From assembly GCA_037074615.1 (NCBI GenBank), contig CM073558.1, positions 7,874,001 through 7,938,000 of the forward strand: a DNA stretch of 64,000 nt. The letters are read 5' to 3'. The translations under genes were made by a program, and so were the position numbers. The notes under the pieces were generated by a model, which did no database searches, was not told the DNA's origin, and saw only the letters and a list, made by a program, of their open reading frames with translations. The DNA is from Leucaena leucocephala (lineage: Eukaryota; Streptophyta; Magnoliopsida; Fabales; Fabaceae). This document shows positions 1-10,556 of this stretch, piece after piece; position 1 is the stretch's first letter, and each line of letters opens with the position of its first letter.

Positions 1-689
1 TGATGCAAGGTTGAAGCTAATGCTATGAGGCACAAGCTGAAAGTGGCCAACATCTAGATGCTATAATAAATAACATCCAACAATTGCTAGAGTAGTAGAA
101 AAAAGCAAGCAAGTTGATAAAAGTTGAAGCTCCTTCCTCTAACACAACATACAAGGTTATAAATCTAATTGAAGTTTTGCCCCCAAATCATGTATAGCCT
201 ATTCAAGATGTTCATATGACCACACCAACACCTATCCTACCATAAGCTTAGATATTAACTCATGTGCCTAGGGATGTTGATCATATTAACATAAACGCCA
301 AATAGCCCTTGCTTAGTGATCAAGTTGACCACCCTTACACTAGTAAAAGTAGTTCCTTCTCAAATTGTGACCAACAATAATCAGCTTGACCTTTTGACAA
401 TGCCACTTATCTAAAGCTATATCCCCTAAATCATTTCATTGCTAAACAATTTACTCCAATAGTACCTTGTCTTTTGGAAAGTTTTCTAGGTGCTCATCAT
501 GATCTAGTTGCTCGCTTTTACCAAGGATGTCTCTTTTGGTACCTCACTTGTTGAAATTACCAAATCAAAGCACCACACCCACCCTTCTCTCCTTAGATTT
601 TTGCATCAATTTTAACTCATTAGGAGCCAAGTTCTTCAAGGGAGATGATGAGATATGGGATAAAAGATTAATATTTTTATCAAGGATTA
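1..689. other. Unassigned AT-rich flank, possible decayed gag
   Basis: No intact gene is visible. A short open frame on the plus strand (about 527-689) has a stretch with LGAKFFKGDDEIWDKRL that loosely resembles the start of plant Ty3/gypsy gag proteins, but the similarity is weak and the frame is broken on both sides. The block ends at GATTA (685-689), the target-site copy used by the adjacent solo LTR. Confidence 0.25.
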
Positions 690-3600
690 TGTTATGGCCC
701 AGGAATTTTGAAGGGTTATGTGTATATTTGTTGCTGTTAATGTCAATGGTTTATGGGTAGTAAAGTGGTCAGGAGGCGAGAGTTAAAGGCTGTGGCATGT
801 GTTTGAACCCTGGAGACTGCGAAAATGGGGGTTTTATTTTTTTATAGTAGGTAAAATTACAAAAATGCCTCTGGCCCATTTTCTTTTCATTCATCATACC
901 CCTTTTCTTTAGAATGCTCAGCAGTCATCGGTGACACAGTGGGGATCAGCGAGAGCTCTGAGCAAAAATCTTTATGCCACCGATGTCGTGCCTTCCCCAA
1001 CTTTCTTTGCTGTGCCATCGACGCTGACATTGTCCCATCGTATGAATTTCTATTTGCCTATTAATGTTACGAGTAGGGGAATCAAGGGAGCATCGAGGGA
1101 GGTAGAGTAAAGGTGAGGCAATCGGCATTATTGGAGTTTTATGTGGTGGCGCTCAGTTAGCATTATCGCCGTCACTGTGCGCGATATTTTTGTGTTTGTG
1201 TTCTATTTCTTTCCTTGCTCTGTTGCTCGATGTAAATGGTGGTATATTGTAGCAAGTCATAGCTGACACTATTCTATGGTGTTGTTACGTGGTGCTACCT
1301 TATGGGGGTACGTGAAAAGGCGATTGGAAGCATAGTTGATGCCGGGATGTTGGAACCTCCTTGGACCCTGAACTGTGTGGTAAGCTGTCAGATTTCTTCT
1401 TCCTTTCTTGGTTGTGAGAATGTGTATGGGTATTTGATTACTCTGTTGAGAAAAGATTGAAATAGTGTATGCTAGGGATAGGGAAATCGCGTGTGTGAAT
1501 GATTATGTTGCTATCGTGCTACTCTGTACTATGGTTGTAAATTCAGAGAGTAGTGGCCACTATCATGTTCATTTTTGGCTAAGGCTCATATGTTGAAAAT
1601 CTTTCTTTTCTTCTTTTCTCATCTATTGTTGCGTCATTATGTTATGGTCACGAGTTTACCATCATTGTTATGGACATATACACTATTGCGCTTAACCAGA
1701 ATATGTATGTATGTGTGCTTTGCTATTTTGGATATTGGTCTTTGAGTAAATAAACCTATGTTTTTGTTGTACCGTGGAGGCTTCTGTGTGTGAATTATCT
1801 GTTGAATAAGTTAGTGGCCATTTAAAATAAAGAAAGATATAGAGGTTGTCATTGAGGTTGGACACTGGCTTAGTTTTAGGAAAAGATGTGTGTATATGCT
1901 CATTATGTGTGCTGTGGATGTATGTATATTTGGTCGTTGTGCTATTTAGGATGTTGTTGTAGGGTTGAATGATATGTATATGTCCTGTACGCATGCTGTA
2001 TATATATTTAGATATGTTGTTTTGGTTTTGAAGGCTAAGGTAATCAGAAGGAAGAAATGGATACCTCTGTCTTGACATACTTATGGTGCTGTTATGGGTG
2101 AATAGGTATATGCATATAGTTGGCTGTGTTGATGGAGGCATATATATATCTGTGTGTATTGGCTGACTTAGAAGGAATCTTACTAAAGTTGGAGTTTTGG
2201 GAATTAGGATTTTTGGACAAAGGTATTGGTTAATTAGGTACAAACGATAGCTATTAGTTTAATGAATTTTCGGAATCTTTGGGAAGGCTCATTTTAATGG
2301 TAAAAGTTAATGAATTGATTAGAATAATTATATGTTAATATGTATATATGGGAGATGTGGTTATGTCTAATTAATAGTACTCTGTATTAAAGAATGAATG
2401 GTATTCCTTGATGAAATGTTTTATTTTGGAAAAATCTAGGGAAATAAAGAGAAATGGACATTCTAAATTTTAAAGCAGTATAGGAATCTATTTTGAGTTA
2501 TTATAATTGATTTAAAGGCTTTAAGGTGCTAACCTCAATACTGAGATGAGTTTTAGGTTAAGGGATGCCGGTTGTTAGTACAAGGGTTAATGAGCAATGT
2601 CTTTTGGAATGATTTAAAGTGATAATTCTATCGTGGATATGATGGGGAATGGTATTAGCATATGTTGTTTTTGAATGGTTGACGGTGTGTTATAGATTGA
2701 AATGTTAGATTAAGGATGATTTATTTCCGTTGAAGCTTTAATTCGTATGTTAATGTGTTGTTTCGATATACTAGGGAATTGAAAGTGATTGGCTGAAACG
2801 GGTAAAGGTTTTAGAGCATGGCAGGTGAGTGAATAACGTTCCAAAAAATTATATGTTCAAATGCATTATCATTTCAAATGTTGAATTTCAAATATAAATT
2901 TTGAAAAGCAAATTTTAAGAAAGTATAGTTTAAATCGTTAGAAATAATTTTTTTCTATTGGTTTACAAAGGAATTATGATTATGTATGAAAACGGATGAA
3001 TAAGTTTTTTATAAGAGTTTGGCAAAAGTTGCATTGAACGGATGTTATTCATGAAATATATTCTTATGCGAATTTCATATGTTTTTATAGTAACTTGATT
3101 TTAAATGTACATGTTAGGATTTTGAAATTCAAGATTTTTACCAACGGTTATGGCATTGAAATGATTGAGATTATTACATGTGAAATAAACCCCATGTATG
3201 ATGAAAATATTTTAGAAATGATGGAATACATAATATTGGTTGCTAACAGCAGTACTGTTAGCCCTTGGTGCACCTTAGTTACCCGAGCTTGACGGATATA
3301 CGTGGGTTTCATACTCGCGACAGATATACGTGGGTATCGTACTCGCGACGGATATACATAGGTCTCGTACTCGCGACGGATATACGTGTGTCTCGTACTG
3401 ACGACGGATTTTGGCCTCGAGCTACCAGATTATTATGTGGATCTCGTACTCATGACGGCTAGTGGCCTTGAGCTGCTAGATTAGTTATTTACCCTCATGG
3501 ACTGTGTGTCCAGGTCTGTTTTTGTTCTGTTGAAGTCCTACGAAAAGACTATGGTTTTGAAAGGATTGTTTTACATCAATTGATTTGAAATGATTACTTC

Positions 3601-4121
3601 AAATTGTTTCTTTGAAACAATAATGTTTATGGAAATATTATGGTTTCTAAAGGATTACTATTAAATAATTTATTTAAAATGGTTATTTCAAAATTGTTTA
3701 CTTGAAAGAAAATGTTTATGGAAAAGTTTGCATCGAAATGCGAAATGTTATTTGAAATATGTTTATGCATTGTTTATTTCCGCATTCTTATAAATCATGT
3801 TTTTGGGACGTTATTCATGAGTAGATTATTTGGCCTCAGATAGTGCAGGTAACCCTAACCCTCCCACTGAGTAATGAAAAGCCTCATTGTCGATCCGAAG
3901 CATCATTTTTGACAAAACTACTTTTGATGTAATTATCATTTATAAAGTGCTTGTATTATTTTGAAAAGAAGGTAAATGCTCCACATAGTGTTTAGAAAAG
4001 ATTCTATTCATTTGAAAGATGTTATGGAAAATTCAAATGTTTTATTTAAGGCGTTAGGCTTTCAGAATATGAAATTATTCATATTCTGTGCCGGTCACTG
4101 TCTAAATTTTGGGACGTGACA
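690..4121 (-). mobile_element. Solo LTR of a large LTR retrotransposon, 3.43 kb
   Basis: The segment begins TGTTATGG and ends GTGACA, so it has the TG...CA termini of an LTR. It is flanked by a perfect 5-bp duplication, GATTA at 685-689 and again at 4122-4126. No gag-pol coding, no primer-binding site and no second LTR copy lie inside, which fits a solo LTR left by LTR-LTR recombination. On the minus strand it starts TGTCACGTCCCAAAATTT, similar to the TGTCACACCCC-type starts of plant Ty3/gypsy chromoviruses with long LTRs (Tekay/Del type); orientation and lineage are inferred from that only. The open frames inside it are short and look like chance. A four-unit tandem repeat lies near its high-coordinate end. 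Confidence 0.75.
3291..3402. repeat. Four 28-bp tandem units inside the solo LTR
   Basis: Four consecutive 28-bp units start at 3291, 3319, 3347 and 3375; each begins GAC[G/A]GATATAC and contains TCGTACTC or a one-base variant. Two diverged partial units (each with GACGG, and GGCCTCGAGCT or GGCCTTGAGCT) follow to about 3478. Such short arrays are common in long plant LTRs. Confidence 0.85.
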
Positions 4122-4126
4122 GATTA

Positions 4127-4410
4127 ATATTGTCATTTTTACTATTTTCTATGATATTTATAATTTATTGTTATTTTATTTAGTTAAGACTTTGATTTGA
4201 TTAATGTCATAGAGTCGCTCAATTTTCTCCCATATCACTTTCTTGAGAAAAAGCTCTTGACAGCTTCATGATCTTCTTGCTTCAAACTTTAGGAAAGAAA
4301 TTACATACATATAAGGTTTAATAATGCATCCTCAACTCATGATCTTTCAATACAACATTAATCATTAGTCCATAATCCTTTTGAGTTCCTTACCATAATT
4401 GGTAATCCTA
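4127..4410. other. Non-coding flank of the old copia remnant
   Basis: AT-rich sequence between the solo LTR and the gag fragment. It is probably further decayed internal sequence of the same old minus-strand copia element, but I see no readable motif. Confidence 0.3.
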
Positions 4411-4496
4411 TGCCATAAGAAAAAGTTTCATTTTAGACTTCCAATATGTAAAATCAATACCTTCCAATAAGGGTGGTTTAACAATAGAATGTCCCT
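4411..4496 (-). pseudogene. Copia gag fragment (old element)
   Basis: Read on the minus strand, about 28 codons give GHSIVKPPLLEGIDFTYWKS followed by KMKLFLMA and then a stop. This matches the conserved N-terminal block of plant copia gag proteins (pattern RPPLFDGTNYxYWKxRMxxFL). It lies 75-160 bp inside a primer-binding-site-like sequence, the normal place for the start of gag. The rest of the internal region is missing or unreadable towards the left, where the solo LTR lies. It is a relic, not a gene. Confidence 0.7.
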
Positions 4497-4570
4497 CAGG
4501 AAGATCATAGTTTTATGCCGTATATGATCTCTTACACTTGAGATCATTATATCTTTTATCAATTGACATG

Positions 4571-4582
4571 GTCTGATACCAA
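4571..4582 (-). other. Primer-binding site of old copia element
   Basis: The minus strand reads TTGGTATCAGAC, which matches the first ten bases (TGGTATCAGA) of the initiator-methionine tRNA primer site used by copia elements. It sits between the old LTR (on the high-coordinate side) and the gag fragment. Confidence 0.65.
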
Positions 4583-4999
4583 ATTTTATTTGCGAAATAG
4601 ACCCTAATGGTGAATTTGGTATTTTAAAAATAACTTTGAAAGTAAACAATGAAAACACTAACACTAAGTATGAAGTTAGAGAGATATCACAAGTAAGATA
4701 GAATTGAGAAGATCAATGCACACACGATATTATCCTGGTTCGATCACTATTTTGACCTATGTCTAGTCCCTATGCACCTGAGATTTCAATCCACTATATC
4801 CTTCCAGTTTAACACTGGTACTTGAGAGCTTTAATATAATCTCACAAGTTCACATTAAATACTTGTGCAACATTTTAGTCTCCCTTACTACCTATAAGGT
4901 TATAACTGATCACCAAGATACACTGACCCTAAGATCAACTCACTTAAGTGTAAAAGCTTATACAATAAAACTCTCTTGATAGTGCTAATTTTAATAAGC

Positions 5000-5268
5000 T
5001 GTTGGTTGACATGCCAACGATGACAGGGAAGATAGTCAGAGAATGCGATAACAGGTTTTCTATCTCTTCATTGTTATGTTACACATATATACACACATTT
5101 GAGATCCCAAATCAATGGGATTTACTGCATGTAATCCGGGATACATTAAAATGGGATTTACAGCATGTAATCCGGGATACATTAAATCAAACAAAATCAT
5201 ATCATAATCTCCTAAGATCTCTCCTTAATCCCTACAATCTCTCCTATTCAATGCTAATATCTCCAACA
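5000..5268 (-). repeat. 3' LTR of the young copia
   Basis: 269 bp, TGTTGG...CCAACA, identical on inspection to 9748-10016. The polypurine tract abuts it. A 36-bp segment is tandemly duplicated inside (5114-5149, 5150-5185). Confidence 0.95.
5114..5185. repeat. Two 36-bp tandem units within the LTR
   Basis: Each unit begins AATGGGATTTAC and contains GCATGTAATCCGGGATACAT; they differ at one base (T/A after TTAC). The same pair occurs in the other LTR at 9862-9933. It may carry promoter or polyadenylation signals, but that is unproven. Confidence 0.85.
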
Positions 5269-5283
5269 CTCCCCCTCAAGTTG
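5269..5283 (-). other. Polypurine tract
   Basis: The minus strand reads AACTTGAGGGGGAG immediately before the 3' LTR, the plus-strand primer site of copia elements. The gag-pol stop codon (TGA, 5276-5278) lies inside it. Confidence 0.85.
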
Positions 5284-8200
5284 GAGCATAGATATTTATC
5301 ATGTCCAACTTGCCAATCAGGTATTCAAATTTATCTCGGGTCAATCCTTTTGTAAGCACATCTGCTGTTTGTTCTTTGGAAGGGATATATCGGAGGTCAA
5401 TTGTCTTTGCATCAATCTTCTCTCGTATAAAGTGTCTGTCAATCTCTACATGTTTTGTTCTGTCATGCTGAATTGGATTATGTGACATGTTGATGGCTGC
5501 CATGTTATCTGAATGTAAACTGATGGGTAGTTTCATTGGCATCCTCAATTCTTCTAGTACTCGTTTTACCCACAGTCCTTCACATATTCCTAGAGCTATA
5601 GCTCTGAACTCAGCTTCAGCACTGCTTCTTGCTACCACACTTTGCTTTTTACTTCGCCAGGTGACTAGATTTCCCCATACATAGGTGACATAACCTGAGG
5701 TGGATCTTCTATCATCTTGATCACCTGCCCAGTCAGCATCTGTTAACATTTGTATACTCCTGTTGTCAGATTTTTTAAACAATAGACCTAATCCAGGTGA
5801 CCCTTTCAAGTATCTGAGAATTCTGTAGACTTCATTCAAGTGTTTCTGTTTAGGATCATGGGAATGTTGGCTCACCATGCTGACTGCATAAGCAATGTCT
5901 GGTCGAGTATGTGATAGGTAGATCAACTTGCCAACCATCCGCTGGTATCTTCTCATATCTACAGCTTTTCCCAGATCTTCATCATCACTGATTTTGTCTA
6001 CCCGTATAGGGGTATTACTGGGTCTGCAGCCAAGCATACCTGTTTCTCCTAGAAGATCTAGTATGTACTTTCTTTGCGAGATACTGATCCCTTTCTCTGA
6101 CCTGGCAACCTCCATCCCTAGGAAATACTTCATTCTCCCTAGGTCTTTAACCTGGAACTCTTTATTCAGTGCCCCTTTGATCCTGTCAATCTCTGCTTGA
6201 TCATCACCTGTGAGGACTATATCATCGACATATACTGCTAATATTACAATTTTTCTATCCAGATGTTTGAAGAATAGAGTGTGGTCACTTTGCCCTTGAG
6301 TATAGTTTTGATCCTTAAGTACCCTGGTAAACCTCTCAAACCAGGCTCGAGGAGACTGTTTTAAACCGTACAATGATTTTCGTAGTCTGCACACTTGGTT
6401 CTCCTTTCTTCCAGGGAACCCAGGGGGCATCTTCATAAAGACTTCTTCCTTCAATTCCCCATTTAAGAAAGCATTTTTTACATCCATCTGGTGTAGAGGC
6501 CAATCTAGATTTGCAGCGAGGGAAAATAGTATCCTGATCGTGTTTAGTTTGGCCACGGGAGCAAATGTCTCGGTGTAATCCATGCCATATACCTGAGTGA
6601 AGCCTTTTGCCACTAGTCTTGCTTTGTACTTGTCAAGGCTTCCATCAGCACAATATTTTGGGGTGAACACCCACTTACAGCCTACTGCTTTCTTGCCTTT
6701 AGGCAGTTCAACTATTTCCCATGTTTTATTACTTTCCAGGGCCTCCATTTCTGCCATTACTGCCTTTCTCCATTCAGGACTATCAAGAGCCTCATGTATA
6801 CTTTCTGGGACCCTGACCTGATCAAGATGAGATACGAAAGCACAATGTTTTGATGATAAAGCCTGATATGAGACAAACCTTTCTATAGGGTGCCTAGTGC
6901 AGGATCGTCGTTGCTTTCTTACTGCAATTGGGAGATCAAGATCTTCGGTTGATATTGCATGGTCAGGACCCGCTTCTGGTTCAGACTCTTGGGTTGTTTC
7001 AGTCGCTTGCGGTTCATTACCTGTCATGTTCCTGCGAGTATAAACCTGTCCCCACCTATTGTTGTCTCCCCCTGAACTAGTATCCTCCTTAGGTTCCCTT
7101 TCAAGTATATAAATCCGATCGGGTTCATGTTGAGGACATGTGGGTTCGGTGTCTTGTATGTGAGGAAACGGAGGTTCACTCCAATTCTCCCCCTGAACCG
7201 AGGAATAAAAAGGAACAGATTCATGGAAAGTAACATCACAAGTGACATAGAGACGTTTGGAGGTAGGATCAAAACATCTGTACCCCTTTTGGTTCCGGGC
7301 AGGCCCTAGGTAAATGCACTTGATAGCCTTTGGGTCGAGTTTTTGGGTATGGTGGAGGTGAACAAAGGTGGTGCAACCAAAGACACGTAGAGGTAAGGTA
7401 TTTTCGAGATATGGTAAGTTAAAATGGTGGTGTAGAACCTGGAGAGGTGTCTGAAAAGACAAAGGTTTACAAGGCATTCGGTTAATCAGGAAGGTAGCGG
7501 TGAGAATGGCATCATCCCAATAATAAGCAGGGACAGAGCTACTGAATAGGAGAGCTCGGGCAGTGTCAAGGATATGTCTATTTTTCCGTTCAGCAATGCC
7601 ATTTTGCTGGGGGCTATGAGCACAGGAACTCTTGTGAGTAATACCTTTGGTTTTAAGGAAACTGGAAAGCGAAAGGTTAAAGTACTCGGTACCATTATCG
7701 GTATGAAGAGTTTGAATTTTCGTGTTAAATTGTGTGTGAATCATAGTATAGAACTCAATAAATGTTTGACAAACCTCAGTTTTATCCTTTAAGAGGAAAA
7801 CCCAACTAACACGTGTGTGATCATCAATGAGAGTCATAAACCATTTTGAATGAGTGCGATTGGGAATACGGGACGGACCCCACAAGTCACTGTGGATAAT
7901 TGAAAAAGGTTTTGAAGGGCGATAAGATATGGGGTGAAAAGAAGAACGATGATGTTTTGCCAGTTCGCATGACTCACAAAATAATTCTGGAGTTTTATTT
8001 GAGCAAATAGATGGGAACATCTTACACATATATTGAAAATTTGGATGTCCTAGTCTCTTGTGCCATAACTCAAATTCACTAGTTCTAGGGAGAGACACCG
8101 TATTGCAGGAAGGGGTTACTGGATGATGACAATCATTCAGGTAATAAAGACCGTCAAGTTCTTTAGCAACACCAATCGTCGTCCCCGTGAACAGATCCTG

Positions 8201-9760
8201 AAAAACACAATGAGTTGCAAAGAAATCAGCATGGCATCGTTCTCTTGTCGTTAATTGTCTCACAGATAACAAATTACATTTCAATTTTGGAACATGTAGA
8301 ACATCGTGAAGTGTGAGAGTGGGAGAGACGTTAATGGTCCCACTACCCGCTACTAGGGAGTCAGACCCATCAGCAATTTTAACAGTGAGACGTGATGTGG
8401 CAGTAATGTAATTTGAAAATAAGGAGACATCACCAGTCATATGATCTGAAGCTCCTGAATCAATGATCCAACAGGAACCAGTTTTCTCACCCTTAATTGT
8501 AGTCAAGGCCTGAAAGGGATTACCTCGTTGAGCAATACTGGCAACAGGTTGTTGTTGACGGGACTGGTTTTCAAGTGCACTCAGCCTGTCCAGAATGATT
8601 TTTAATGGATCTGGTGCAGTGATTGGGCCTAGGTGGATTGGGCCTGCAGAAAAAGAATTGGATCCTGCATGTCCTCCTTGAGCTGGGCCTGGACAATAAG
8701 GCCCTGGGAGTGAACCTGCGTGAGTTGGGCCAGGAACAATTTGGGCCTGCAGTTGCTGTGAAGTGGACCTACCGACGCTGTGAGGTGTGCCTGCAGTGAC
8801 GGAGCCTTCATCCTCTGGACCCTGCGCTTCTACCAGATGTGCCTTAGGTCGCCGTGGTTTGGGCCGCCAGTCGGGGGGTTTCCCGTGGAGGTCCCAGCAT
8901 TTTTCCCTTGTGTGGCCGACCTTCTTGCAATGGTCACACATTGGACGGTCCCTCCTGGACCCAGAGTCGGCAGCTCGGACAGCGAGAGCAGATCCTTCAA
9001 TGGGAGAAGGGCGAGGTGTTTGGTCGGCGAGCATGATATGGCGTCGGGACTCCTCGTCTCGTAACAAGGCAAAGGCTTCGGTGACCGAGGGGAGTGGCAC
9101 TCGGCTGAGAAGACGACCCCGAGTGTCGTCGTAGGCAGAATTCAAGCCAACTAGGAACTCAAACAGTCGTTCCTCCTCCACAGCTCGACGGTACTCGGCA
9201 GCATCTTCTGGGTCTCTCCAGATTCGGTGTTGCAGTAGGTCAAGTTCCTGCCACAGCACGGTTTTTTCAAGGTAGTATGCATTGATGGGTCGCGCGCCTT
9301 GTTTGACAGTCCAGAGGCGAGCTCTTAGATCAAATAGCAGTGAGCCATTTGGGCGTTTCCCGTACGCGTCTTTCACGGCGGCCCATATGGCTTTGGCGGA
9401 GGTGAGGAACATGAAGCTTCGCCGGACCTCAGGGAGCATAGAGTTGAGAAGCCATGAGGCGACCAAGGCGTTGTCTGATTTCCACCTTCGACGGGTACTG
9501 GCATCATTAGTGGGAGGCTGGTCGCTGTTGATGAAGTCGAGTCTATCCCGTCCGTCTAGTGCAAGGAGCATTGACTGGCTCCAATCTAAGTAATTTTCGC
9601 CGGTAAGACGCTCCGGCACGATGAGGATGGCCGACCCTTCAAGGCCGGCGATCTTGGTTGAGCTGTGACGTGACCCACCGTCGGACGGGACGGTATTGTC
9701 GTGCTCTGTGGTGGAAGATTGGACAGAACCACCGTGCTCTGATACCATGTTGGTTGACAT
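5276..9760 (-). CDS. Copia gag-pol polyprotein
   Basis: One frame of 1,494 codons with no stop or frameshift. Domains in order: gag (about 45-240), CCHC zinc knuckle (C275, C278, H283, C288), aspartic protease DSGAS (434-438), integrase with HHCC finger (H567, H572, C595, C598) and catalytic D625, D688, E724 with the expected 35-residue D-E gap, reverse transcriptase (about 1013-1255; YVDD 1177-1180), and RNase H (D1341, D1418, C-terminal KHVEIDRHF). This is the normal size for copia. The first ATG (9760) lies inside the 5' LTR; the second (Met5, 9748) overlaps the LTR/primer-site junction, so translation crosses the primer-binding site. The stop lies in the polypurine tract. No separate gag stop is visible. 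Either ATG could be the start. It should make copia proteins in the cytoplasm if transcribed. Confidence 0.95.
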   Translation of the reverse strand: MSTNMVSEHGGSVQSSTTEHDNTVPSDGGSRHSSTKIAGLEGSAILIVPERLTGENYLDWSQSMLLALDGRDRLDFINSDQPPTNDASTRRRWKSDNALVASWLLNSMLPEVRRSFMFLTSAKAIWAAVKDAYGKRPNGSLLFDLRARLWTVKQGARPINAYYLEKTVLWQELDLLQHRIWRDPEDAAEYRRAVEEERLFEFLVGLNSAYDDTRGRLLSRVPLPSVTEAFALLRDEESRRHIMLADQTPRPSPIEGSALAVRAADSGSRRDRPMCDHCKKVGHTREKCWDLHGKPPDWRPKPRRPKAHLVEAQGPEDEGSVTAGTPHSVGRSTSQQLQAQIVPGPTHAGSLPGPYCPGPAQGGHAGSNSFSAGPIHLGPITAPDPLKIILDRLSALENQSRQQQPVASIAQRGNPFQALTTIKGEKTGSCWIIDSGASDHMTGDVSLFSNYITATSRLTVKIADGSDSLVAGSGTINVSPTLTLHDVLHVPKLKCNLLSVRQLTTRERCHADFFATHCVFQDLFTGTTIGVAKELDGLYYLNDCHHPVTPSCNTVSLPRTSEFELWHKRLGHPNFQYMCKMFPSICSNKTPELFCESCELAKHHRSSFHPISYRPSKPFSIIHSDLWGPSRIPNRTHSKWFMTLIDDHTRVSWVFLLKDKTEVCQTFIEFYTMIHTQFNTKIQTLHTDNGTEYFNLSLSSFLKTKGITHKSSCAHSPQQNGIAERKNRHILDTARALLFSSSVPAYYWDDAILTATFLINRMPCKPLSFQTPLQVLHHHFNLPYLENTLPLRVFGCTTFVHLHHTQKLDPKAIKCIYLGPARNQKGYRCFDPTSKRLYVTCDVTFHESVPFYSSVQGENWSEPPFPHIQDTEPTCPQHEPDRIYILEREPKEDTSSGGDNNRWGQVYTRRNMTGNEPQATETTQESEPEAGPDHAISTEDLDLPIAVRKQRRSCTRHPIERFVSYQALSSKHCAFVSHLDQVRVPESIHEALDSPEWRKAVMAEMEALESNKTWEIVELPKGKKAVGCKWVFTPKYCADGSLDKYKARLVAKGFTQVYGMDYTETFAPVAKLNTIRILFSLAANLDWPLHQMDVKNAFLNGELKEEVFMKMPPGFPGRKENQVCRLRKSLYGLKQSPRAWFERFTRVLKDQNYTQGQSDHTLFFKHLDRKIVILAVYVDDIVLTGDDQAEIDRIKGALNKEFQVKDLGRMKYFLGMEVARSEKGISISQRKYILDLLGETGMLGCRPSNTPIRVDKISDDEDLGKAVDMRRYQRMVGKLIYLSHTRPDIAYAVSMVSQHSHDPKQKHLNEVYRILRYLKGSPGLGLLFKKSDNRSIQMLTDADWAGDQDDRRSTSGYVTYVWGNLVTWRSKKQSVVARSSAEAEFRAIALGICEGLWVKRVLEELRMPMKLPISLHSDNMAAINMSHNPIQHDRTKHVEIDRHFIREKIDAKTIDLRYIPSKEQTADVLTKGLTRDKFEYLIGKLDMINIYAPT
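9734..9747 (-). other. Primer-binding site (initiator Met tRNA)
   Basis: The minus strand reads TGGTATCAGAGCAC directly after the 5' LTR, the standard copia primer site complementary to the 3' end of initiator Met-tRNA. Confidence 0.92.
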
Positions 9761-10016
9761 GCCAACGATGACAGGGAAGATAGTCAGAGAATGCGATAAC
9801 AGGTTTTCTATCTCTTCATTGTTATGTTACACATATATACACACATTTGAGATCCCAAATCAATGGGATTTACTGCATGTAATCCGGGATACATTAAAAT
9901 GGGATTTACAGCATGTAATCCGGGATACATTAAATCAAACAAAATCATATCATAATCTCCTAAGATCTCTCCTTAATCCCTACAATCTCTCCTATTCAAT
10001 GCTAATATCTCCAACA
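9748..10016 (-). repeat. 5' LTR of the young copia
   Basis: 269 bp, TGTTGG...CCAACA, identical on inspection to the 3' LTR at 5000-5268. It should hold the promoter of the element. It is followed by the target-site copy TAAGC (10017-10021). Confidence 0.95.
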
Positions 10017-10396
10017 TAAGCACTTACATATAATGATTCAACTGAGTGTACACACTTTATAGTATAACTTTCTTGATCGATGAAGTTTGATATCTCAAAA
10101 AACTTATCTTTGTTCTTGAAGCACCTCTATTTATAGTTGGTTAAGCTTCAACTATCTATTAGATGTTAATCTAGCCGTTAGACTCAGAAACTTCTTGTTA
10201 GAGTCTTCTCTTTCCCATTCTGAGTTCATCTAATACTTCTAATGCAAAGTGGCTTTGGTAGGTAAAATATTCATTTATGCATTTAATACTACTTCTTGCA
10301 ACACAACTTTTTCCAACAATGTTTCAAGCAACAATAAAATTCAATAAAGTAATCACTATGTGTTCTAAAGCATTTGTTAACACAACTCATTACTAT

Positions 10397-10556
10397 GATG
10401 TATCTAATATTCTTTTTGCTCAAGCACCTTGTTCACACAACTTCATAAGGATGAGTACCTAATATCCATTTTGCTCGGACATCTTGTTCACACAACTTCA
10501 TAACTGTGAAGTATCTAATATCCTCTTTGCTCGGGCACCTTGTTGCATAACTTCAC
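10397..10556. repeat. About 56-bp unit repeated three times
   Basis: Three diverged units carry TA[T/C]CTAATAT, then TTTGCTC and a CTTGTT(CACA)CAACTTCA-like stretch. They lie in the old copia LTR. Confidence 0.65.

Larger units (their letters stand above)
5000..10016 (-). mobile_element. Young, complete Ty1/copia retrotransposon
   Basis: A 5,017-bp element with all structural parts: a 5-bp target duplication (TAAGC at 4995-4999 and 10017-10021), two LTRs of 269 bp that I find identical base for base, a Met-tRNA primer-binding site next to the 5' LTR (9734-9747), one uninterrupted gag-pol frame, and a polypurine tract next to the 3' LTR (5269-5283). Order gag-protease-integrase-RT-RNase H defines Ty1/copia. 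The gag motif NYLDWSQSM resembles the Ivana/Oryco lineage, a tentative placement. Identical LTRs mean a very recent insertion, and all catalytic motifs are present, so it may still be able to move. It is nested in an older copia LTR. Confidence 0.95.

Noticed and set aside
1692..2243. 183-codon minus-strand open frame
   Set aside because: Lies inside the non-coding solo LTR, is of biased Thr/Ile/Ser/Tyr composition and matches no family.
5002..5355. 117-codon open frame, recurring at 9696-10019
   Set aside because: The frame lies in the two identical LTRs and has no family features; the repeat is explained by the LTR pair.
8780..9134. Open frames of up to 115 codons opposite gag
   Set aside because: They are shadows on the other strand of the GC-richer gag region of the young copia.
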